In this document: positions 6,769 through 11,033 of the stretch, piece by piece
Numbering within the stretch: position 1 is the first letter of the stretch
Layout of the letters: each line of letters starts with the position of its first letter
From: an uncultured Eubacteriales bacterium
GTDB lineage: Bacteria; Bacillota; Clostridia; Christensenellales; Aristaeellaceae
NCBI GenBank assembly: GCA_900548125.1
Contig: URJN01000047.1
Span: 1-11,033 of the forward strand
Reading direction: 5' to 3'
Length of the DNA: 11,033 nucleotides
Notes under the pieces: model-generated
What the model saw: only the letters and a program-made list of their open reading frames with translations
What the model was told of the DNA's origin: nothing
Databases searched by the model: none
Program-made: the position numbers and the translations under genes

Positions 6769-7941
6769 ATGAAGAAGTTTTTGGCAGTGATTTTGGCGAT
6801 GCTTAGCGTAGCGGCGGCGTCCATCGGACTGGCGGAGGAATCGGCGATGGAGACGGGAACGCCGCTCAGCCTGACCAGCCCGAGCGCCATTCTCTGCGAA
6901 GCCTCGACGGGGCGCGTCATCTTTGAGAAAAACGCCGATGAAAGGCGTCCGGTCGCCAGCGTCAACAAGGTCATGACCATCCTGCTGACGCTGGAGGCGA
7001 TTGACGATGGGCACGTGACGGTGAATGACCGCGTGACGGTTTCGCCGAGGGCGGCGAGCATGGGCGGCAGTCAGGCGTTTTTGGATGCGGGAAGCACCTA
7101 TAAACTCGGCGAGCTGCTCAAAAGCGTGATTATCGCCAGCGCGAATGATTCCGCTGTCGCCCTTGCGGAATATCTCTGCGGCGCGGAAGAAGCGTTTGTT
7201 CGCAGGATGAACGAGCGTGCGCAGGAGCTGGGGCTTGAAAATACGCATTACGTCAACTGTACGGGACTGCCCGCGCAGGGGCATTATACGACGGCGCGGG
7301 ATGTCGCGAAGCTCAGCGCGCATCTGGATGAGCATCCGCTGTATTATCAGTATTCGACGATTTGGATGGATGAGATTCTGCACCGCGGAGGGCGCGTCAC
7401 GGGGCTGACGAATACGAATCGGCTCATTCGGTTTTATCCAGATTGCGATGGTTATAAGACAGGCTCGACGAATGAGGCTAAATATTGTATCAGCGCAACG
7501 GCGAAGAAGGACGGCATGCGGCTGATTGCCGTCGTTCTCGGCACACCGGCGGGGCAGACGCGCTTTGATGAAGCGCGGGCAATGCTGGAATACGGGTTCG
7601 CGGGTTATCAGATGTTCAGCGCGGTCGGCGAGGGAGAAGCTCTGAATATGTCCGTTCCGGTGCGGCTGGGCGGTCGGGACAGCGTGTCCGTCGTGAGCGG
7701 CGGCGATTGCGGCCTGCTCATTAAAAAGGGCGGACAGGGCGATATCTCGCTGGAGGCTGCGCTGGTGGAAAGCGTCCATGCGCCGGTCTGTGAGGGAGAT
7801 GTGCTGGGCGAAATCCGCGTGAAGCAGGGAGAGCGGATTGTTGCGATTGTGCCTGCTGTCGCGGGGGAAACCGTGCAGCTTCCGGGAATAATCGATGCCC
7901 TGATCCGTATCCGTGACCACTTTATGCTCAAAACAACTTAA
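6769..7941 (+). CDS. dacF: Serine-type D-Ala-D-Ala carboxypeptidase, DacF-like (family S11)
   Basis: A penicillin-binding protein that removes the terminal D-alanine from peptidoglycan stem peptides outside the cytoplasmic membrane. It has 390 residues. A signal peptide spans about 1-22 (KK, then a hydrophobic run ending IGLA). The catalytic triad motifs are SVNK (S64, K67), SAN (124-126) and KTG (230-232). A PBP5-type C-terminal domain covers about 280-370, and the last 20 residues could form the amphipathic membrane-anchoring helix of this family. ATG 6769 has a GGGGGAGGG site just upstream; the frame is open far upstream, but that part overlaps gpr and is not coding. Lying 17 bases behind gpr, it is probably co-transcribed and sporulation-linked like DacF of Bacillus. 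DacA or DacB naming cannot be excluded. Repeat R2 begins right after the stop codon. Confidence 0.93.
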   Translation: MKKFLAVILAMLSVAAASIGLAEESAMETGTPLSLTSPSAILCEASTGRVIFEKNADERRPVASVNKVMTILLTLEAIDDGHVTVNDRVTVSPRAASMGGSQAFLDAGSTYKLGELLKSVIIASANDSAVALAEYLCGAEEAFVRRMNERAQELGLENTHYVNCTGLPAQGHYTTARDVAKLSAHLDEHPLYYQYSTIWMDEILHRGGRVTGLTNTNRLIRFYPDCDGYKTGSTNEAKYCISATAKKDGMRLIAVVLGTPAGQTRFDEARAMLEYGFAGYQMFSAVGEGEALNMSVPVRLGGRDSVSVVSGGDCGLLIKKGGQGDISLEAALVESVHAPVCEGDVLGEIRVKQGERIVAIVPAVAGETVQLPGIIDALIRIRDHFMLKTT

Positions 7942-8022
7942 AACCGCCGCGAAGCGGAGAAGGGAGTCTGAGGGGGAATCCCCCTCAGGCAGGTTTTAGG
8001 GCGGCAGCCCTAGCGTACCCCC
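7942..8022. repeat. Intergenic hairpin repeat R2
   Basis: It begins one base after the dacF stop. Its first 49 bases are identical to 8119-8167 (R3); the rest differs by two substitutions and a 2-base gap. Hairpins are CCGC/GCGG (7947-7950 with 7954-7957), CTGAGGGGG/CCCCCTCAG (7968-7976 with 7980-7988) and TAGGGC/GCCCTA (7997-8002 with 8007-8012). The middle hairpin is followed by TTTT at 7994, so it could serve as the dacF terminator. Confidence 0.85.
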
Positions 8023-8038
8023 TTTGATGAAAAACGTA

Positions 8039-8076
8039 GTTTCAGAGCAGAATGCAAAGCATTCTGCAATTGAAAC
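8039..8076. other. Two-tier hairpin between R2 and R3
   Basis: A perfect 9-bp stem GCAGAATGC/GCATTCTGC (8047-8055 with 8059-8067, AAA loop) is enclosed, across a small internal loop, by a second stem GTTTCA/TGAAAC (8039-8044 with 8071-8076). It has no T-run. It may be a different small hairpin repeat or an end-protecting structure. Confidence 0.5.
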
Positions 8077-8118
8077 GGGTTCGTGCTGAAATATATGTTT
8101 TAGCCGCAAAACCACATC

Positions 8119-8198
8119 AACCGCCGCGAAGCGGAGAAGGGAGTCTGAGGGGGAATCCCCCTCAGGCGGGTTTGGGCGGCAGCCCTAACGTACCCCCC
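8119..8198. repeat. Intergenic hairpin repeat R3
   Basis: A direct repeat of R2 at an offset of 177 bases, starting AACCGCCGCG and ending in a run of six C. The near identity to R2 points to a recent duplication or local copying. The same hairpins are present. No gene is supported in the surrounding gap (7942-8351); open frames there run through the repeats. Confidence 0.85.
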
Positions 8199-8222
8199 AT
8201 ATGTGCGAAGCACCCCAATCAT

Positions 8223-8251
8223 CAGTCAGGGAGCGAAGCGTCACCTGACTG
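8223..8251. other. Hairpin with CAGTCAGG/CCTGACTG arms
   Basis: A perfect 8-bp stem (8223-8230 with 8244-8251) has a 13-base loop holding the smaller palindrome-like GCGAAGCG. It lies between R3 and the rpsR terminator and is not followed by a T-run. Confidence 0.4.
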
Positions 8252-8293
8252 GCGCATAAGCCTGTTTCGCTGAAGCGAGTGTTTAAAACCGCA

Positions 8294-8337
8294 TAAAAAG
8301 AAATAAGAAAAGCGTCCTCCCTTTCGGGAAGACGCTT
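8294..8337 (-). terminator. Rho-independent terminator of rpsF-ssb-rpsR
   Basis: On the - strand the arms at 8331-8337 and 8310-8316 (AAGCGTC/GACGCTT) pair, with four further pairs after one mismatch and a TTTC/GAAA loop. They are followed by a U-rich tail (the complement of 8294-8309). It begins 15 bases after the rpsR stop. The + strand lacks a T-tract, so it terminates mainly the - strand operon. Confidence 0.8.
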
Positions 8338-8351
8338 GATTCGCTTTGCTC

Positions 8352-8612
8352 TTACTCAGCGGTGTAGGGCAGCAGCGCGATGGCACGGGCGCGCTTGATG
8401 GCCTCAGACAGCTGACGCTGATGCTTGGCGCAGTTGCCGCTCATACGACGGGGCATGATTTTGCCGCGCTCGTTGATGTTGCGGCGCATACGGGAGTTCA
8501 CATCACGGAACTCCTTGTAGTCGATGTACTCGATCTTATCGACACAGAACGCACAAACCTTACGGCGCGGCTTACGGCCGCGCGGACGGCGTGCTCCACG
8601 ATCTTCAGACAT
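8352..8612 (-). CDS. rpsR: 30S ribosomal protein S18
   Basis: S18 binds 16S rRNA as a heterodimer with S6 on the platform of the small subunit. The 86 residues are a normal length. Recognisable parts are the basic N-terminus RGRKPRRK, KVCAFCVDKIEYIDYKE, NERGKIMPRRMSGNCAKHQRQL and the terminal ARAIALLPYTAE. C20, C23, C61 and H64 are all present, so this is probably the zinc-binding form of S18. The start at 8612 (MSEDRGARR) is chosen because AAGGAGA lies 7 bases upstream; an upstream in-frame ATG at 8657 would add 15 unlikely residues. It is the last gene of the operon, 54 bases after ssb. Confidence 0.97.
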   Translation of the reverse strand: MSEDRGARRPRGRKPRRKVCAFCVDKIEYIDYKEFRDVNSRMRRNINERGKIMPRRMSGNCAKHQRQLSEAIKRARAIALLPYTAE

Positions 8613-8666
8613 GGAAGTTCTCCTTTCTTCACCAGCATGGCTGGCGGAACAAATCAATCTCGGTTT

Positions 8667-9125
8667 TTAAAAGGGCAGTTCATCGTCATCCACCTGCACG
8701 CTGGTGAAACCAGCATCCGCGGGCGCGTAAGCCGGAGCTTGCGTGCGCGGGGCAGGGGCGGCAGCCGGTGCTGCGTGATAATCGCCGGAAGGAGCGCCGC
8801 CGTTCTGATTCGCGGAAAGGAACTCGACCTCGTCGGCGACGATGTCAAACGCGCTGCGCTTGGAACCATCCTGTGCCTCGTAGGTGCGGGTCTGAATGGA
8901 GCCGACAACGGCAACCTTTCTTCCCTTGGTCAGGTAGCGACCGCAGAGCTCGGCGAGCTGACGCCAGGCGACGATGTTCAGGAAATCCGTTTCCTGCTGA
9001 CCGGTCTGCGCATTGCGAAAACGGCGATTCACCGCAATCGAAAAGTTGCAAACCGGAACGCCGGACTGCGTGGATCTCATTTCAGGGTCACGGGTCAAGT
9101 TGCCGATCAGAAAAACCTTATTCAT
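8667..9125 (-). CDS. ssb: Single-stranded DNA-binding protein
   Basis: SSB coats single-stranded DNA in replication, repair and recombination and recruits partner enzymes. It has 152 residues. The OB-fold domain covers about 1-105 (MNKVFLIGNLTRDPEMR, FSIAVNRRF, TDFLNIVAWRQLAELCGRYLTKG, VVGSIQTRTYE, DIVADEVEFL). An Ala/Pro/Gly-rich disordered linker (about 106-140) leads to the acidic partner-binding tip DDDELPF (146-152). Its place between rpsF and rpsR is the standard Firmicute arrangement, 41 bases after rpsF. An AGAGGA site precedes the start by about 10 bases. Confidence 0.97.
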   Translation of the reverse strand: MNKVFLIGNLTRDPEMRSTQSGVPVCNFSIAVNRRFRNAQTGQQETDFLNIVAWRQLAELCGRYLTKGRKVAVVGSIQTRTYEAQDGSKRSAFDIVADEVEFLSANQNGGAPSGDYHAAPAAAPAPRTQAPAYAPADAGFTSVQVDDDELPF

Positions 9126-9166
9126 ATACTCTGTTTCCTCTTAGAATTCCGACTGGCGATTTGTAA

Positions 9167-9535
9167 TTACGCCTGCTCAGAAGCGGCGGTCTCGGTCTCT
9201 TCGCTCACAGGAGCGACGCGAGCCGCGCGCGGCTTGACGCTGCTCTTCTTTTCGAGCAGCTTGACGATCTGAGAACGGATAACGCTCTCGCTGATGCCGA
9301 GATTACGGGAGAGCTCCTTGGGCAGCTCGGAAGCGCCGTTGAAAGCGACATACACGTAATAACCTTCGGTCTTGTAGTCGATGGCGTAAGCAAGACGGCG
9401 CTTGCCCCACTCCTCAACCTTGACAACCTCGCCGCCGTTGGCAGCGATGATACCATTGAACTTCTCGATGAGCTCCTTGCGGGCAGTCTCCTCGACGGTG
9501 GTATCAATGATGTAGATCAGTTCGTACTTATTCAT
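9167..9535 (-). CDS. rpsF: 30S ribosomal protein S6
   Basis: S6 partners S18 in the 30S platform. It has 122 residues, of which about 1-97 are the conserved fold: MNKYELIYIIDTT, the EWGKRRLAYAIDYKTEGYYV segment and ESVIRSQIVKL. The C-terminal tail is rich in Lys, Ala and Glu, as often seen in S6. The start at 9535 has a strong AAGGAGGTG ribosome site about 9 bases upstream; a longer in-frame start at 9634 would translate through the promoter and leader and is rejected. It is the first gene of the rpsF-ssb-rpsR operon. Confidence 0.97.
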   Translation of the reverse strand: MNKYELIYIIDTTVEETARKELIEKFNGIIAANGGEVVKVEEWGKRRLAYAIDYKTEGYYVYVAFNGASELPKELSRNLGISESVIRSQIVKLLEKKSSVKPRAARVAPVSEETETAASEQA

Positions 9536-9559
9536 GATCCTTTCACCTCCTTTTGGACT

Positions 9560-9599
9560 CTGGCTCTGCAATTTTGCGTGCAGAACAAGGATGTGCCAG
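9560..9599 (-). promoter_or_regulatory. Bulged hairpin in the rpsF leader
   Basis: In the transcript, CTGGC/GCCAG (9595-9599 with 9560-9564) and TCTGCA/TGCAGA (9579-9584 with 9565-9570) stack on one side and are split by a 10-base bulge (9585-9594) on the 5' side. The hairpin begins at the predicted transcript start. rpsF leaders in many bacteria carry an S6:S18-binding motif; the characteristic CCG is not seen here, so that assignment is only a possibility. Confidence 0.4.
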
Positions 9600-9605
9600 T
9601 TGTGT

Positions 9606-9634
9606 ATGATAGCACAGAACACGGAAAAAAGCAA
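9606..9634 (-). promoter_or_regulatory. Promoter of the rpsF-ssb-rpsR operon
   Basis: On the - strand, the -35 box TTGCTT (9634-9629) and the -10 box TATCAT (9611-9606) are exactly 17 bases apart. The -10 is preceded by TGC, making it an extended -10 element. Transcription would start near 9599, about 64 bases before the rpsF start. Confidence 0.75.
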
Positions 9635-9767
9635 GCGTTTTCCCTAAAATTTTGTCAAAAACACGAAAAAAAGGCGAAGAATGCGCTCTTTTCATTCTAA
9701 AGGGGCGAATCAGCCGGTTCCCGCGTGCCCGTATCGAAGAAATCGCCTCAAAGCACAGCCAAAACCC

Positions 9768-9796
9768 TTGACGCGAAAGGCGTTTAAGGTTATAAT
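9768..9796 (+). promoter_or_regulatory. Promoter of obg
   Basis: The -35 box TTGACG (9768-9773) and the consensus -10 box TATAAT (9791-9796) are 17 bases apart. The start would be near 9803, giving a leader of about 55 bases. It is divergent from the rpsF promoter; between the two (9635-9767) I see only a weak 6-bp hairpin (9678-9683 with 9693-9698). Confidence 0.85.
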
Positions 9797-9857
9797 CAGT
9801 CGGATAGTCAGCATTCAAGCAAGACCGATATTCTCCAAGGGGATTAAAAAGGAAATT

Positions 9858-11033
9858 ATGTTTGTCGATCAGGTAAAAATCACAGCCAAGGCCGGTAACG
9901 GCGGCAATGGCGCAGTTTCTTTCCATCGCGAAAAATTCGTGCAGAACGGCGGACCGGACGGCGGCGACGGCGGCAACGGCGGCGATATCGTCCTGCTCGC
10001 GGATGAAAACATGCACACGCTGATGGATTTCCGTTATAAACGCAAGTATACCGCCGATAACGGCGAAAACGGCGCGGCGACACTCTGCCGCGGCAAGAGC
10101 GCGAAGGACTTGATTATCAAGGTTCCGGTCGGCACAATCGTGCGCGAGGTGTCGGACGGACGCCTTGTCGCGGATATGCATGAGGCGGGACAGCGTCATA
10201 TCCTGCTCAAGGGCGGACGCGGCGGCTGGGGCAATGCGCATTTCGCCACGCCGACCCGTCAGGCGCCGAACTTCGCCAAGCCGGGGCAGAAGTGCGAGGT
10301 CGTCGAGTTCGAGCTGGAGCTGAAGACCATCGCGGACGTCGGCTTGGTCGGATATCCGAACGTCGGCAAGAGCACGATTCTCTCCGTCGTGACGGCGGCT
10401 CGCCCGAAGATTGCGAATTATCACTTCACGACCCTTGCGCCGAATCTGGGCATCTGCCGGCAGTATGGTACGGATTTCGTCATGGCGGATATCCCCGGTC
10501 TGGTGGAGGGCGCGAGCGAAGGCGTCGGCTTGGGCATCCGCTTCCTGCGCCATGTCGAGCGCACCCGTCTGCTGGTGCATGTCGTGGATATCGCGGGCAG
10601 CGAGGGACGCGACCCCGTCGAGGATTTTGAGCATATCTGCGACGAGCTGGTCGCTTACGGCGATTTGGCGGAACGTCCGCAGATTGTCGCCGCGAACAAG
10701 ATGGATCTGCCGGGGGCGGAGGAAAACCTGGAGCGCCTGCGTCAGCATCTTCGCGGCACGGATATCGAGATCTATCCGATATCCGCCGCGACGCGTCAGG
10801 GCTTTGACGAGCTGATGGGGGCTATCGTCCGCATCCTGCCGACTCTGCCGGAACGCCGCGTCTTTGAAGAAGAGCTGCCGGTTGAAACGACGGAGCAGGA
10901 GCCGTTTGCCATCGAAAAGGAAGGCGGTTACTATATCGTGACCGGTCCGGCGATGGAGGTGGCCTCAATGACACACTTGTCGCATCCTCGCTTCACCTGT
11001 CTGACGTCAGCCCTGTTGCCGAGCAAGAGGCCT
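9858..11033 (+). CDS. obg: GTPase Obg/CgtA (3' end cut by the window)
   Basis: An essential GTPase that acts in 50S subunit assembly and stress signalling; in Bacillus it is also needed for sporulation. 392 codons are present. The glycine-rich Obg domain covers about 1-158 (MFVDQVKITAKAGNGGNG, GGPDGGDGGNGGDI, KGGRGGWGNAHFATPT). The G domain follows: G1 GYPNVGKS (165-172), switch I with YHFTT, G3 DIPGL (211-215), G4 NKMD (280-283) and a G5-like SAAT. A C-terminal OCT domain starts at about residue 350 (PFAIEKEGGYYIVTGPAME), but from residue 368 the sequence no longer resembles it. ATG 9858 has AAAGGA 4 bases upstream. Unlike in many bacteria, rplU and rpmA are not directly upstream; the gene has its own promoter. 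Confidence 0.95.
   Translation, partial: MFVDQVKITAKAGNGGNGAVSFHREKFVQNGGPDGGDGGNGGDIVLLADENMHTLMDFRYKRKYTADNGENGAATLCRGKSAKDLIIKVPVGTIVREVSDGRLVADMHEAGQRHILLKGGRGGWGNAHFATPTRQAPNFAKPGQKCEVVEFELELKTIADVGLVGYPNVGKSTILSVVTAARPKIANYHFTTLAPNLGICRQYGTDFVMADIPGLVEGASEGVGLGIRFLRHVERTRLLVHVVDIAGSEGRDPVEDFEHICDELVAYGDLAERPQIVAANKMDLPGAEENLERLRQHLRGTDIEIYPISAATRQGFDELMGAIVRILPTLPERRVFEEELPVETTEQEPFAIEKEGGYYIVTGPAMEVASMTHLSHPRFTCLTSALLPSKRP

Noticed and set aside
6703..7920. A 405-codon open frame antisense to dacF
   Set aside because: A shadow of a strongly biased coding gene, with no ribosome site or family resemblance.
8052..8273. A 73-codon frame in the dacF-rpsR gap
   Set aside because: It is mostly translated repeat R3, with no ribosome site.
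8346..9272. A 308-codon + strand frame across rpsR, ssb and rpsF
   Set aside because: Antisense to three unmistakable genes and unrelated to any recognised protein.
9653..9658. TTGACA on the - strand upstream of rpsF as a second promoter
   Set aside because: No acceptable -10 box lies 16-18 bases downstream.
9543..10748. A 401-codon open frame antisense to obg
   Set aside because: Same codon-phase artefact as in valS; it also runs through the rpsF promoter and leader.

Overview
The window is a stretch of core chromosome from a GC-rich, spore-forming Firmicute, most likely an uncultured gut-type member of the Clostridia. The evidence is a spore germination protease (Gpr), a DacF-type D,D-carboxypeptidase, a clostridial valS-folC pair, strong AAGGAG-type ribosome binding sites, and large hairpin repeats between genes. 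No phage, IS, CRISPR, tRNA or rRNA gene was recognised.

Layout. 1-453 holds a possible two-helix membrane peptide (127-294) and a 110-base inverted-repeat element. 454-5602 carries valS, folC and rsmH on the + strand. valS ends at a terminator that overlaps a good promoter for folC, and folC overlaps rsmH by 11 bases. A strong terminator and repeat copy R1 follow. 5852-7941 is a gpr-dacF pair, 17 bases apart, that looks like a sporulation unit. 7942-8351 is a gene-free gap between convergent genes; it holds repeat copies R2 and R3, further hairpins and the terminator of the next operon. 8352-9535 on the - strand is the classic rpsF-ssb-rpsR operon with a recognisable promoter and a structured leader. 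9858-11033 on the + strand is obg (cut by the window end), with its own near-consensus promoter, divergent from rpsF.

Functionally the genes cover tRNA charging (ValS), folate polyglutamylation (FolC), 16S rRNA methylation (RsmH), 30S proteins S6 and S18, single-strand DNA binding (Ssb), ribosome assembly (Obg), and spore formation or germination (Gpr, DacF). No new enzymatic or defence system is visible. The parts most worth a second look are non-coding: the hairpin repeats whose arms change in a compensatory way, the long structured leader of folC, the bulged hairpin in the rpsF leader, and the last 75 bases of the window, where obg stops looking like obg.
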